Positions 38,059 through 47,941 of a stretch of 64,000 nt of DNA are shown in pieces. Under the pieces are notes generated by a model. It was given only the letters and a program-made list of their open reading frames with translations, did no database searches and was not told where the DNA came from. Position numbers and translations under genes: made by a program. Each line of letters starts with the position of its first letter. Position 1 is the stretch's first letter. The DNA comes from Arcobacter sp. (GTDB lineage Bacteria; Campylobacterota; Campylobacteria; Campylobacterales; Arcobacteraceae), in contig PKUJ01000011.1 in assembly GCA_002869565.1 (NCBI GenBank), forward strand, positions 62,001-126,000. The letters are read 5' to 3'.

Positions 38059-38961
38059 TTATTTTTCAAACTCTTTTAAAATTTCAGGATTTTTAGAAAA
38101 TATTTTGTATGTTACTTTTTTATAATCAAACTCTAAAAAATTGGCATGTAGCCATAATCTATACGAACCAGATACTTTTTTTCTATCTTCTTTACTTAGA
38201 GTTTTATTTAAATATCCTTCTGCATTCACATCATCTACTCCATAAATAGGGTCTCCTACAATTCTATGTCCTATTGAATGAAGATGAATTCTAATTTGAT
38301 GTTGTCTTCCTGTAATTGGAATTAGTTCAATTAAAGTTATATCTTTTTTTTTGTTATATTTTATTGGTTTCACGTGTGTTATTGATTTTTTCCCTTCCTC
38401 ATTTTCACAAGTTGCCATTCTTACACCAATATTTTTCCCCTCTTTTTTAAGGTTTTTATCTATTGTGATTTCTTGGTCTATTTTACCCTCAACAATTGCA
38501 AGATAAGATTTTTTGTACTCTTTTGTTTCAAACATACTTGCTAAAGTATTTGTAGCTTTTTCATTTTTCCCAACTAGAACCAATCCAGATGTTTCAGCAT
38601 CTATTCTATGTGCTTGGTTTGCTTTGTTTCCAAAATGAAATCTAATTTCATCTAATAGTGAATATTCAGTCTTTTTTGAATTTGGATGAATTACAAGATT
38701 TGAAGGTTTGTCGAAGATTGCAAAATCAATAAATGTGTGTAAAGGTTTTAACCCCCTTGTGTGCCCTTCAAACAGTGCAACATAGACACACTCTTCTTTT
38801 ATTGATTCTGATATCAAGTAGGAGTTATGATTACTATCAAAAATTCTTCCACGGCTTATTAGACGATGTGCAACTGCGGGCTTGTAGCCTAGGTCTTGTA
38901 ACAAAAATAGTTGTATTTTTTTGCCTTTTTTGGCATCAAATTTTTTTAAGATAAATGGCAA
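38059..38961 (-). CDS. RluA-family pseudouridine synthase
   Basis: 300 residues. A partial S4-like RNA-binding N-terminus, then the RluA catalytic domain: FAIFDKPSNLVIHP, HRIDAETSGLVLVGKN containing the catalytic Asp, YLAIVEGKI, and ELIPITGRQHQIRIHLHSIGH with IVGDPIYG. It isomerises uridine in rRNA or tRNA. Which residue it modifies cannot be told; Campylobacterota have several paralogues (RluB/RluD-like). It faces purB across a 137-base gap. Confidence 0.9.
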   Translation of the reverse strand: MPFILKKFDAKKGKKIQLFLLQDLGYKPAVAHRLISRGRIFDSNHNSYLISESIKEECVYVALFEGHTRGLKPLHTFIDFAIFDKPSNLVIHPNSKKTEYSLLDEIRFHFGNKANQAHRIDAETSGLVLVGKNEKATNTLASMFETKEYKKSYLAIVEGKIDQEITIDKNLKKEGKNIGVRMATCENEEGKKSITHVKPIKYNKKKDITLIELIPITGRQHQIRIHLHSIGHRIVGDPIYGVDDVNAEGYLNKTLSKEDRKKVSGSYRLWLHANFLEFDYKKVTYKIFSKNPEILKEFEK

Positions 38962-39098
38962 TATTATTTCCTGAAATTAAGTAAAAATTTAACAAAAGTT
39001 AAACAAAATCTTTGGCTAAATTAGATAGGATATCATACTTAAATTATAAACAAAACTTAATAAAAATACTACAAATATAGATAATAAGGGATATATAG

Positions 39099-40430
39099 AT
39101 GGTTGAAAGATATGCCAGAGAAGAAATGACAAAAAATTGGACACAACATGCAAGATATGCTGCATGGCTTGAAGTTGAAAAAGCAGCAGTAAAAGCATGG
39201 AATAAATTGGGTCTAATCCCTGATTCTGATTGTGAAAAGATTGTAAAAAATGCTACTTTCTCAGTAGAAAGAATAGAAGAGATAGAAGCTGTAACAAAAC
39301 ATGACTTAATTGCATTTAATACAAGTGTAAGTGAAAGTCTTGGAGAAGAATCAAGATGGTTCCATTATGGTATGACTTCATCTGATGCAGTTGATACAGG
39401 TGTTGCTCTTCAAATGAGAGATTCACTTAATATTATCATTGAAGATGTAAAAATGTTAATGGAATCTATCAAAAAAAGAGCAATGGAACATAAAATGACT
39501 CTAATGGTAGGAAGATCTCATGGTATTCATGGTGAGCCTATTACATTTGGTTTGACATTAGCTGTTTGGTATGATGAAATGGCTAGACATTTACTAAATT
39601 TAGAGCAAACTATGGATGTGATTGCTGTTGGACAAATTTCAGGAGCAATGGGTAACTTTGCACATGCCCCACTTGAGCTTGAAGAGTTAGCAATGGCTGA
39701 ATTAGGTTTAAAACCTGAACCTTGTTCAAATCAAGTAATTCATAGAGATAGATATGCAAGACTTGCAACTGCATTAGCTACTATGGCTTCTTCAATTCAA
39801 AAGTTTGCAGTACAAGTTAGACATTTACAAAGAACAGAAGTTTATGAAGCTGAAGAGTATTTTGCAAAAGGGCAAAAAGGTTCTTCTGCAATGCCTCATA
39901 AAAGAAATCCAATTTTAACTGAAAATATTACAGGTCTTGCAAGAATGGTTAGAGCATATGCAAATCCTGCTATGGAAAATGTTGCCTTATGGCATGAAAG
40001 AGATATATCTCACTCTTCAACTGAAAGATTTTGGCTTCCAGATGCATTTATTACATCTGACTTTATGCTACATAGAATGAACAACGTAATTGCTAACTTA
40101 ACTGTTATGCCTGAAAATATGATAAAAAATTTAAACTTAACTGGTGGTTTAGTTTTCTCTCAGCGAGTTTTACTAGAATTACCAAAAGGTGGAGTAAGTA
40201 GAGAAGACGCATATAGAATTGTTCAAAGAAATGCAATGAAAGTATGGGAAGAGATTCAACAAGGTAAACCTTCAACAAATGAAAATGGTGAGTCTTTATA
40301 TCTTGGACACTTATTAGCTGATGAAGAGTTAAGAAACACATTATCTGAAGAACAGATTAGAGAGTGTTTTAACTTCGATTACTATACTAAAAATGTTGAT
40401 GCAATTTTCAACAGAGTATTCAAAAAATAA
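39099..40430 (+). CDS. purB: Adenylosuccinate lyase
   Basis: 443 residues. It cleaves SAICAR and adenylosuccinate in purine synthesis. Signature loop GQKGSSAMPHKRNPILTEN (about 260-278, catalytic Ser), MTSSDAVDTG and GRSHGIHGEP carry the other substrate-binding residues. Length typical. AAGGGATATATAG precedes the ATG. Twenty-four bases separate it from nrdA, so the two nucleotide genes may share a transcript. Confidence 0.97.
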   Translation: MVERYAREEMTKNWTQHARYAAWLEVEKAAVKAWNKLGLIPDSDCEKIVKNATFSVERIEEIEAVTKHDLIAFNTSVSESLGEESRWFHYGMTSSDAVDTGVALQMRDSLNIIIEDVKMLMESIKKRAMEHKMTLMVGRSHGIHGEPITFGLTLAVWYDEMARHLLNLEQTMDVIAVGQISGAMGNFAHAPLELEELAMAELGLKPEPCSNQVIHRDRYARLATALATMASSIQKFAVQVRHLQRTEVYEAEEYFAKGQKGSSAMPHKRNPILTENITGLARMVRAYANPAMENVALWHERDISHSSTERFWLPDAFITSDFMLHRMNNVIANLTVMPENMIKNLNLTGGLVFSQRVLLELPKGGVSREDAYRIVQRNAMKVWEEIQQGKPSTNENGESLYLGHLLADEELRNTLSEEQIRECFNFDYYTKNVDAIFNRVFKK

Positions 40431-40454
40431 AACATTAAGCACAAGGTACAAAAT

Positions 40455-42839
40455 ATGGCAATAATTATTCAAAAAAGAAATGGTAGAAAAGAAGTTTTAG
40501 ATATTACTAAAATTCAAAAGATGACTATTGAAGCTACAGAAGATTTAGATGGAGTATCTCAAAGTGAATTAGAACTTGATGCACAAATCAAGTTTATTGA
40601 TGGAATGAGTTCTGCTGATATTCAGGATGCTTTAATTAAAACGGCGGTTGAGAAAATAGATATTGATGTTCCAAATTGGACTTTTGCAGCTTCAAGACTA
40701 TTTATCTTTGACCTTTATCATAGAGTTGGAAAAGTAACTCATGGGATAAAAGGTGAGCCATATTGTCATTTAAAAGAGTATTTAAGATATGGAAAAGAAG
40801 CAGGAAGGTTAATTCCTAACTTAGGTGAAGGGTATGATTTAGATGAATTAAATGATTATCTTGATCCTTCGAGAGATTATCTTTTCAACTACCTTGGAAT
40901 CAAAACTTTATATGATAGATATTTAATTAAAAATAGAAATGGAGTTCCAATCGAACTTCCTCAGCAAATGTTTATGGCAATAGCTATGTTCTTAGCTCAA
41001 AATGAAGATGATAAACAACAAAGAGCAAAAGAGTTCTATGATGTAGTTTCAAAATTTGAAGTTATGTTAGCAACTCCCACTCTATCAAATGCAAGAACAA
41101 ATAGACATCAATTATCATCTTGTTATATTGGTTCAACTCCTGATAATATTGAAGGTATATTTGATACTTATCACGAAATGGCATTATTGTCTAAATTTGG
41201 TGGTGGTATTGGTTGTGATTGGAATCAAGTAAGAGCACTAGGTGGAGTTATTGATGACCATAAATCTGCTGCTGGTGGTACTGTACCATTCTTAAAAATT
41301 GCAAATGATGTTGCAATCGCAGTTGATCAACTTGGTACAAGAAAAGGTGCAATTGCTGTTTATCTTGAGCCTTGGCATATGGATATTGTAGATTTCATTG
41401 ACCTTAAAAAGAACTCAGGAGAAGAAAGAAGAAGAGCTCATGACTTATTCCCTGCTCTTTGGATTTCAGATATTTTTATGGAAAGAGTTTTAGAAGATTC
41501 TTATTGGACTCTTTTTGATCCATATGAAGTACAGGATTTATCTGAGCTTCACGGTGATGCATTTAGAGCAAAATATTTAGAATATGAAGACGATGATTCT
41601 ATTACAAAAGATAGAATGAAAGCGAAAGATTTATGGAAAAAAATCTTAACATCATATTTTGAATCTGGTTCACCATTTTTGTGTTTCAAAGATAATGCAA
41701 ATAGAGCAAATCCAAATGCACATGCAGGTCATATTAGATCTTCTAACCTTTGTACAGAAATTTTTCAAAATACGAATCCAAATCATTATCTAATCAAATT
41801 AGAGTTTGAAGATGGTTCGATTGAAACATATGAAGAGAGTGATTTAATAACTGTTGATGGTGGGATAGAGAAAAGAGCAAACAAAGTTTCAGCTCTTGAT
41901 TCAATCAATGGTAAAAAAGTCTTTATAGTTGAAAAACAAAAAATTGATGGAGACACTGCTGTATGTAACTTAGCATCAGTTAACCTTTCAAGAATTAATA
42001 CTAAAGAAGATATAGAAAGAGTTGTTCCAATTGCAGTTAGAATGTTAGATAACGTAATTGACTTAAATTTCTATCCACTTAGAAAAGTAAAAGCAACAAA
42101 CTTAAAATCAAGATCAATCGGTCTTGGTGTTATGGGTGAAGCTCAAATGGTAGCTGAAAATAAAATCGTTTGGGGTGGAAATGAGCACTTTAAAAAGATT
42201 GATTCTATCATGGAAGCAATTTCATATAATGTAATTAAATCTTCATCAGAATTAGGTGTAGAAAAAGGTGTTTATCCTACATTTGAAGGTTCAAATTGGT
42301 CAAAAGGTATTATGCCTCATGATCATACTCCACAAGCTGTAAATGCTTTAGTTGATAAAGATTTATTTGATGCTGGTTATGACTGGGATGCTTTAAGGGA
42401 ACAAGTAAAAAAAGATGGAATGAGAAATGGTTATTTAATGGCGATTGCTCCTACTTCATCAATTTCTATTCTTGTTGGAACTACACAAGCAATTGAACCT
42501 GTATATAAAAGAAAATGGTTTGAAGAGAACTTATCTGGACTTATTCCGGTAGTTGTTCCACAACTATCTCCTGAGACTTGGTCTTATTATACTCCTGCTT
42601 ATGAAGTTGATCAATTAGACTTAATTAAAGCAGCAGCAGTTAGACAAAAATGGATTGATCAAGGACAAAGTACAAATATCTTTATGTCTTTAGATAAAGC
42701 AAGTGGAAAACATCTGCATGACATTTATACTTTAGCTTGGAAACTTGGATTAAAATCAACTTATTACCTAAGAAGTCAATCTCCAGAAGCTGATAATAAT
42801 ATAGAAGATAGAAGTATGGAATGTTCAGGTTGTCAATAA
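40455..42839 (+). CDS. nrdA: Class I ribonucleotide reductase alpha subunit with an extra insertion
   Basis: 794 residues. ATP cone at 1-90; active-site Cys223 in SSCYIGSTPDN, Asn431-Cys433-Glu435 in SNLCTEIFQN (thiyl radical site), Cys504 in GDTAVCNLAS, Tyr pair in the radical pathway and the C-terminal CSGC redox pair. It reduces ribonucleotides to deoxyribonucleotides with NrdB. Cys433 and Cys504 are 71 residues apart, whereas the corresponding E. coli residues (439 and 462) are 23 apart: an insert of about 48 residues (HYLIKLEFEDGSIETYEESD to FIVEKQKID) sits directly after the radical Cys. It looks beta-rich and hedgehog/intein-like but lacks splicing residues. Confidence 0.95.
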   Translation: MAIIIQKRNGRKEVLDITKIQKMTIEATEDLDGVSQSELELDAQIKFIDGMSSADIQDALIKTAVEKIDIDVPNWTFAASRLFIFDLYHRVGKVTHGIKGEPYCHLKEYLRYGKEAGRLIPNLGEGYDLDELNDYLDPSRDYLFNYLGIKTLYDRYLIKNRNGVPIELPQQMFMAIAMFLAQNEDDKQQRAKEFYDVVSKFEVMLATPTLSNARTNRHQLSSCYIGSTPDNIEGIFDTYHEMALLSKFGGGIGCDWNQVRALGGVIDDHKSAAGGTVPFLKIANDVAIAVDQLGTRKGAIAVYLEPWHMDIVDFIDLKKNSGEERRRAHDLFPALWISDIFMERVLEDSYWTLFDPYEVQDLSELHGDAFRAKYLEYEDDDSITKDRMKAKDLWKKILTSYFESGSPFLCFKDNANRANPNAHAGHIRSSNLCTEIFQNTNPNHYLIKLEFEDGSIETYEESDLITVDGGIEKRANKVSALDSINGKKVFIVEKQKIDGDTAVCNLASVNLSRINTKEDIERVVPIAVRMLDNVIDLNFYPLRKVKATNLKSRSIGLGVMGEAQMVAENKIVWGGNEHFKKIDSIMEAISYNVIKSSSELGVEKGVYPTFEGSNWSKGIMPHDHTPQAVNALVDKDLFDAGYDWDALREQVKKDGMRNGYLMAIAPTSSISILVGTTQAIEPVYKRKWFEENLSGLIPVVVPQLSPETWSYYTPAYEVDQLDLIKAAAVRQKWIDQGQSTNIFMSLDKASGKHLHDIYTLAWKLGLKSTYYLRSQSPEADNNIEDRSMECSGCQ

Positions 42840-42894
42840 GATAATCTTGTAAAAAAAGAATTGAATAAAATATAGAAAAATAGAGGAAACGCCT

Positions 42895-43914
42895 ATGGCA
42901 AGAAAAACGATATATAACCCAGAATCAACAGAATCACTAAATGACAGAAGAATTTTTGGTGGAAATCCCGATGGAATGATTAACTTCACAAGAATGAAGT
43001 ATCAATGGGCGTTGAATCTTTGGGATACAATGGAAGCAAATACTTGGTTCCCTAAAGAAGTACAAATGACAGGTGATGCGAAAGATTATAAATACCTATC
43101 TCCTGCAGAAAAAAGAATGTATGATTTAGTTTTATCACAACTTATTTTTATGGATTCATTACAAACAAATAACTTGATGGATAATATCAATCCATATATT
43201 ACAGTTCCAGAAATCAATGCTTGTCTTTCAAGACAATCGTATGAAGAAGCTAACCACTCTAAATCATATGCCGTTATGGTTGAGTCAATATCTGATAATA
43301 CAGATGAAATATATGACAAATGGAAAACCGATACACAATTAAGAGAAAAGAACAACTATATTGCAGCTGTATATGATAATCTTGCAGGTGAAGTAACAAA
43401 TGAGAAAATGGTACTAGCACTATTTGCAAACCAAATCTTAGAAGGTCTTTATTTCTATGCAGGTTTCGCAGCAATGTATGCTCTTGGAAAATCAGGAAAA
43501 ATGTTAGGTTCTTCACAAATGATTAGATTTATTCAAAGAGATGAAGTAACACACCTGTTACTTTTCCAAAACATGATTAATAGTACAAGAAAAGAGAGAC
43601 CAGAACTATTCACTCCTGAGTTAGAACAAACAGTAAGAGGAATGTTCAGAAAAGCAGTAGAACTAGAATCATCTTGGGGAGCATATATCACACAAGGTCA
43701 AATCCTAGGATTCACAGATGCAATCATCACACAATACATCCAATACCTAGCAGATAAAAGATTAGAAGCAGTAGGATATAAACCAGAATATAACGTAAAA
43801 CATCCAATCCCATGGGTAGATGGTTACGCAAGTTTCAATGATCAAAGAACGAATTTCTTCGAAGGAAATGTAGTAAACTACAGTAAAGGTTCAATCGACT
43901 TCGACGATTTTTAA
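42895..43914 (+). CDS. nrdB: Class I ribonucleotide reductase beta subunit
   Basis: 339 residues. Helical di-metal protein that creates the tyrosyl radical used by NrdA. Ligand motifs: MDSLQTNN region, [12 protein letters not shown] (Glu, His and radical Tyr), [17 protein letters not shown] and [14 protein letters not shown]. The C-terminal tail ([12 protein letters not shown]) is the NrdA-binding peptide. It follows nrdA by 55 bases with GAGGAAA before the ATG. A palindromic repeat begins 18 bases after its stop. Confidence 0.96.
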   Translation: MARKTIYNPESTESLNDRRIFGGNPDGMINFTRMKYQWALNLWDTMEANTWFPKEVQMTGDAKDYKYLSPAEKRMYDLVLSQLIFMDSLQTNNLMDNINPYITVPEINACLSRQSYEEANHSKSYAVMVESISDNTDEIYDKWKTDTQLREKNNYIAAVYDNLAGEVTNEKMVLALFANQILEGLYFYAGFAAMYALGKSGKMLGSSQMIRFIQRDEVTHLLLFQNMINSTRKERPELFTPELEQTVRGMFRKAVELESSWGAYITQGQILGFTDAIITQYIQYLADKRLEAVGYKPEYNVKHPIPWVDGYASFNDQRTNFFEGNVVNYSKGSIDFDDF

Positions 43915-43931
43915 TAGCTCTTTTACCCAAT

Positions 43932-44007
43932 CTCTGCGTTGGAGGAGTTTTTTAACTTAGTCACCTACTTTAGTAGGCTCCTACGCAAAAAAACTCCTCC
44001 GCCTTGA
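43932..44007. repeat. Palindromic repeat element, copy B (after nrdB)
   Basis: Begins CTCTGCGTT and ends CGCCTTGA like copy A. Outer arms are a perfect 13-bp repeat GGAGGAGTTTTTT (43941-43953) and its complement (43988-44000). The inner part has CCTAC TTTA GTAGG preceded by TTAGTCAC and followed by CTCCT. The outer arm sequence differs from copy A while base pairing is kept, so pairing rather than sequence is conserved there. It may also terminate nrdB transcription. Confidence 0.75.
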
Positions 44008-44125
44008 CCTTGACTAAAATACCAATTAAAAAGTGAAGAGGTGAATTCCTTCACGAAAACCAAAAAAAATTGAAATATAAAACTCTTTGTTATATAATTA
44101 AGAATAAGAAAGAAAGGAGAACGCT

Positions 44126-44302
44126 ATGGTCTTCTCATTCACAATTTTACTAATCGTAAACTTCTTACTAACATACAAAGTGATCAAAAAAAACAACTAT
44201 AATCAAAAGCAAAAAAACATACAACTATTTATAATATGGCTCATCCCTATAATGGGCGCATTGATTATATACATTTTACTAAAAAGAGAAGAAGATAAAT
44301 AA
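44126..44302 (+). CDS. Small two-helix membrane protein (PLDc_N-like)
   Basis: 58 residues with a strong GAAAGGAG ribosome site. Two hydrophobic helices (FSFTILLIVNFLL and LFIIWLIPIMGALIIYILL) are separated by a short basic loop, and the tail is KREEDK. The W-x-IPIMGALIIY pattern resembles the PLDc_N (cardiolipin synthase N-terminal) unit found as free-standing small proteins. Function unknown. Low GC, high Lys content and good ribosome site favour a real gene. Confidence 0.6.
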   Translation: MVFSFTILLIVNFLLTYKVIKKNNYNQKQKNIQLFIIWLIPIMGALIIYILLKREEDK

Positions 44303-44326
44303 GTCACATATAGTAACTAAAACCCC

Positions 44327-44938
44327 CTACTCAAAAATCACAGGCAAAACAGACAAAACCAAAAGAACAGCCATCAAAATATTAAATTTCCTAACATGAG
44401 TTTCATCTTTTATAAACTTCTTTAATGCAACTCCACCCATAGCCCAAGTATTGGTAGATATTACCCCTGATAATAAAAAAATTAAAGCTATAATTATAAC
44501 TTGCTCTATACTATTATCTTTTGAAGTCACAAAAATAGATATAGAAGTAATAGCCATAATCCATCCCTTTGGATTTACCCATTGAAACAGTGCAGCTTGT
44601 ATAAAAGTAAAAGGTTTATTTTTCTCTTTTATATTCATTTTACCTTTACTATTAGCTATTTTAAATGCCATCCACAAAAGATAAAGTATTCCTATGACTT
44701 TAAGTATTTCAAGTACTATTGGAAACTTCTCAAAGATAATACCAACTCCTAGACCTACAAGTAAAACCATCAATGAAAAACCTAAAAATACGCCAAATAT
44801 ATGAGGCAAAGTTTTTTTATATCCAAAGGTAAGTCCAGAAGATAAAAGCATTACATTATTTGGACCAGGTGTGATTGTCGCTGTTAGAGTAAAGGTTGCT
44901 ATTGAAACTAACATCGCAAGTGTATAAAATTCTTGCAT
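44327..44938 (-). CDS. LysE family amino-acid exporter
   Basis: 203 residues with six helices. The LysE/RhtB signature TATITPGPNNVMLLSSGLTFG is complete, and FQWVNPKGWIMAI matches the second conserved motif. Exports amino acids or derivatives. It starts directly after the stop of the EamA gene upstream (one base apart), so the two exporters form an operon, divergent from the AraC-type regulator. Confidence 0.9.
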   Translation of the reverse strand: MQEFYTLAMLVSIATFTLTATITPGPNNVMLLSSGLTFGYKKTLPHIFGVFLGFSLMVLLVGLGVGIIFEKFPIVLEILKVIGILYLLWMAFKIANSKGKMNIKEKNKPFTFIQAALFQWVNPKGWIMAITSISIFVTSKDNSIEQVIIIALIFLLSGVISTNTWAMGGVALKKFIKDETHVRKFNILMAVLLVLSVLPVIFE

Positions 44939-45820
44939 CTAAACTCCTTCATATACTTTTTTATATAATTTTTGACCATAGGTATTGATTAATAAAGCTA
45001 AAATAATTAAAAACGAGGCTAGTATTTTTATAAAGCCTATTGTTTCACCAAAAATAAAATATGATCCTGCTAATCCAAAAATTGGCACAAGTAAGCTCAA
45101 TGGTGCTACACTTGAAATAGGATATTTATGTAACAATTTATTCCAAATCCAATACCCAAAAAGTGTTGTTGGATATACTTGAAATAGGATTGAAAATATT
45201 GCAGTATTATCTAAATCATCATAAAAATTTGTAAATACTACTTCTCCTTGGGTTATAAAAGCTAATATAAATAGTGGTACGGGAGAGAACAAACTTGCCC
45301 AAACCATAAATGAAAATAGATTTTTGCTTCCTGCTTTTTTTATTATAATATTTGTAAAACTCATTGATATAGCACCTATTAGAACAAGTAATAACCCTAA
45401 GCTAGTTACTGATCCGTCAGTTACACTTATAATCAAAATCAAACCCAATAATGACACTAGAAAAGCTAATTTTTTTGTGATATCAATTTCTTCATTTAAA
45501 AGTATACTTGCAAGAATTACAGTAAAAAATACGCTCATCTGTAATACTAGAGATGCCATACCTGCTGATATTCCAAAATAGATTCCTAAAGAGACCATTC
45601 CCCATAAACCTACTCCAAAAAGTAGACCATAAGAGATAATGTATTTCATAGCTACTTTTGGTTTTTTTATGAAAAAAACCAAAGGTAAAGCACATAATAA
45701 AAATCTCATTCCTGCAAGGATAAAAGGATCAAGGGAAGTTAATCCTAGTTTAATTACAGAGAAATTGACACCCCAAATGAAGGTCACAAAAATTGTTAAT
45801 ATTAAATCATTCTGTTTCAT
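44939..45820 (-). CDS. EamA/DMT family transporter
   Basis: 293 residues, ten helices. EamA motifs FVTFIWGVNFSVIKLGL at the start and LGLLLVLIGAISMSFTNIII at the second half; the C-terminal half ends with LASFLIILALLINTYGQKLYKK. AAAAGGAGTAG precedes the ATG. With the LysE gene just downstream it forms an export operon, which lies back to back with an AraC-GyrI-type regulator gene. Substrate unknown. Confidence 0.88.
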   Translation of the reverse strand: MKQNDLILTIFVTFIWGVNFSVIKLGLTSLDPFILAGMRFLLCALPLVFFIKKPKVAMKYIISYGLLFGVGLWGMVSLGIYFGISAGMASLVLQMSVFFTVILASILLNEEIDITKKLAFLVSLLGLILIISVTDGSVTSLGLLLVLIGAISMSFTNIIIKKAGSKNLFSFMVWASLFSPVPLFILAFITQGEVVFTNFYDDLDNTAIFSILFQVYPTTLFGYWIWNKLLHKYPISSVAPLSLLVPIFGLAGSYFIFGETIGFIKILASFLIILALLINTYGQKLYKKVYEGV

Positions 45821-45960
45821 TAAACTACTCCTTTTAAACTTTGTGCAATATATTAGCCAGTAATTTTATTTTATTCTCAATATTTATTGTTTAAAAAATT
45901 ATCTATTTTTGTTCATTAAGTTATCTATTTATGATAAAATTACTATTAATAAGGAAAAAG

Positions 45961-46845
45961 ATGCAAAAAAGAAGCACCTATAATAAGAATACACAAATAG
46001 CAAATGACACTATGTACTACATTTATGAGTATATAGCTACTGATATAAATATTGATGATTTAGCTTTTAATTTTGGCATTAGTAAATTTCATTTTCATAA
46101 GATATTTAAAGAAGTCATGGGTATTAATATCTATGAGACAATAAAATCTATACGTCTTCAAAAAGCATCTAGTCTATTACTTACTAATAAATATTCAACT
46201 ATAACAGAGATAGCAAAAATGTGTGGATATAGCTCTCAAACCTCTTTTATACGAGCTTTTAAAGAGAGATTTCATCAGACGCCAAAAATATGGAGAAATG
46301 GTGGATATAAAGAGTATTCAACAAATATTTTAAAAGACTCTAAAATATCATTTTATGTAAAAGAGGATTTTGAAAAGATTGAACCTAAGATTGTAAAAAC
46401 AAAATCTGTGCCCGCTTATTATATTAGACATAGAGGATATATTACGAGTGAAATAAAAAGAGTTTGGCAAAAAATGCAAGCGTGGGTATATACAAATGAT
46501 ATAAAAGAGTATGAGCAAATTGGAATATATCATGATAATCCAGCTATTACTCCTCATAGTGACTGTTTTTATGTTGCAGCTATTATTTCTAAAGATGGAA
46601 CAGATTTATCTAATACAAAACTTCCATATTTTGACATGCCTGAAGCTTTATATGCAACTTTTGAAATAAGTGGAAAAATTGGTGATGCCCTTAGATTTAT
46701 ACAATGGGCATATCATGATTGGCTTCCTAAAAGTGGTTTTGAAACTACAACCAATCCATCTTATGCAATCTTTAGAAAGAATCAATTTTTAGATGAAGAT
46801 GGTAGATTTGAAGCTACTTATTATTTACCTATACAGTATGTATAA
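45961..46845 (+). CDS. AraC-family regulator with GyrI-like ligand domain
   Basis: 294 residues from the ATG at 45961, which has AAGGA five bases before it; the upstream ATG (45931) has no ribosome site. Two helix-turn-helix units occupy residues 15-105 (INIDDLAFNFGISKFHFHKI and STITEIAKMCGYSSQTSFIR). The C-terminal GyrI-like domain (VPAYYIRHRGYITSEI, LRFIQWAYHDWLPKSG) binds cationic or amphiphilic small molecules in BmrR/Rob-like proteins. Divergent from the EamA-LysE exporters, so it probably turns them on in response to the exported compound. Confidence 0.88.
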   Translation: MQKRSTYNKNTQIANDTMYYIYEYIATDINIDDLAFNFGISKFHFHKIFKEVMGINIYETIKSIRLQKASSLLLTNKYSTITEIAKMCGYSSQTSFIRAFKERFHQTPKIWRNGGYKEYSTNILKDSKISFYVKEDFEKIEPKIVKTKSVPAYYIRHRGYITSEIKRVWQKMQAWVYTNDIKEYEQIGIYHDNPAITPHSDCFYVAAIISKDGTDLSNTKLPYFDMPEALYATFEISGKIGDALRFIQWAYHDWLPKSGFETTTNPSYAIFRKNQFLDEDGRFEATYYLPIQYV

Positions 46846-46934
46846 CTAATTTAAATAATAACTTTTATTAATATTAAGTATGCTACTATACAAAGAATTT
46901 TTTATGTAATATTTATACATATATGGGAGAAATA

Positions 46935-47927
46935 ATGAAAAATAAATTTATATTAGTAGGAAAAATAACTATACTCTTAGCAATAGTTTTTTCTTTTCAG
47001 GCTTGTTCTTTAAAAGTGCCATTGCGATCTATAGGACAGTCAGAAAATATTTATGTCCCATCTTTAGAAAAAAAAGATATTAAAGAAATAAGTTTTAAAG
47101 ATAAATTAGGAAATAGTCCCAAAGTAATTAGCGGAGTTTTTGAAAAAATAGTATTCTTGGAAAATAATAAAAAAAATGTTGAAGCATATTCTTTTATATC
47201 AAATGCAATAAAAAATGAATTAGAAGCAAGAAAACTACCAATTAAATTTGTTGAAGAATCAAAAGAGTCTTTATTTTTAAAGAAGTTCGAAATTTTTGTA
47301 CATAGAACAAGTTCTTATTCTCCTATGGTTACAATTTCTATGCTAAAAGTTACTGCAAATATTGGAAATGAGGAAAAAATATTTAGATCAGTTATTAAAA
47401 GAGGGAAAGTTCCTATTTGGTCTATGGATGAAGTAAATGATCCCTGTTTTAATGAACCTATTTCACTTATGGTAAAAGAAGTTGTTTCAAAAATTAATAA
47501 AGCATATTTCAATTATAAATTAAGTGATGAAAAAGTTGAAGAGTTAATAAAAAGAATTCATGATGGGGAAAAAGTAAATGATAAGTTAAATTATCTAAAT
47601 ATGTATGAATTAGGATTCTCAAATAATGTTAAAGCCTTAGAAGTTGTGAAATCTTATAATGATAGCTTTGATGAATATTTAAGGTTAACATCTATTGCTG
47701 TATTAGGTTTATTAGGTGGAGAAAATGAATTTTCAAATTTAGTAGCTATTTATAGAAATGCAAAACTTTGGCAAGATAGAGCAATGGCATTGAAAGCTAT
47801 TGCAGATATTGGGACAGAAAGGACAAAAAAATTTGTTGATTTAGAGTATAAGTATTGGCAAAAACAAGATACTAAAGAAGGAAAATGGAATAGTATGATT
47901 TTAAAATTATATAAAACGAAAAATTAA
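46935..47927 (+). CDS. Lipoprotein with HEAT-like repeats
   Basis: 330 residues. The ATG at 46935 is preferred over 46923 because GGGAGA directly precedes it and it begins the lipoprotein signal (FILVGKITILLAIVFSFQAC, lipid Cys24). The N-terminal two thirds carry mixed beta/alpha sequence (VTISMLKVTANIG) as in periplasmic outer-membrane lipoproteins; the last 100 residues show helical repeats (LRLTSIAVLGLLGGENEFSN, WQDRAMALKAIADIG) of HEAT type. Not assigned to a known family. The monooxygenase gene follows after 14 bases. Confidence 0.65.
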   Translation: MKNKFILVGKITILLAIVFSFQACSLKVPLRSIGQSENIYVPSLEKKDIKEISFKDKLGNSPKVISGVFEKIVFLENNKKNVEAYSFISNAIKNELEARKLPIKFVEESKESLFLKKFEIFVHRTSSYSPMVTISMLKVTANIGNEEKIFRSVIKRGKVPIWSMDEVNDPCFNEPISLMVKEVVSKINKAYFNYKLSDEKVEELIKRIHDGEKVNDKLNYLNMYELGFSNNVKALEVVKSYNDSFDEYLRLTSIAVLGLLGGENEFSNLVAIYRNAKLWQDRAMALKAIADIGTERTKKFVDLEYKYWQKQDTKEGKWNSMILKLYKTKN

Positions 47928-47941
47928 TAAAAGGAACAAAT

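Noticed and set aside
41772-41960. NrdA insertion as an active intein
   Set aside because: Only about 48 residues, no N-terminal Cys/Ser at the junction, no block with His, and no terminal Asn; it cannot splice.
45931-45960. Longer start for the AraC-type regulator
   Set aside because: No ribosome site and an unusual hydrophobic-basic leader; the ATG at 45961 has AAGGA at good spacing.
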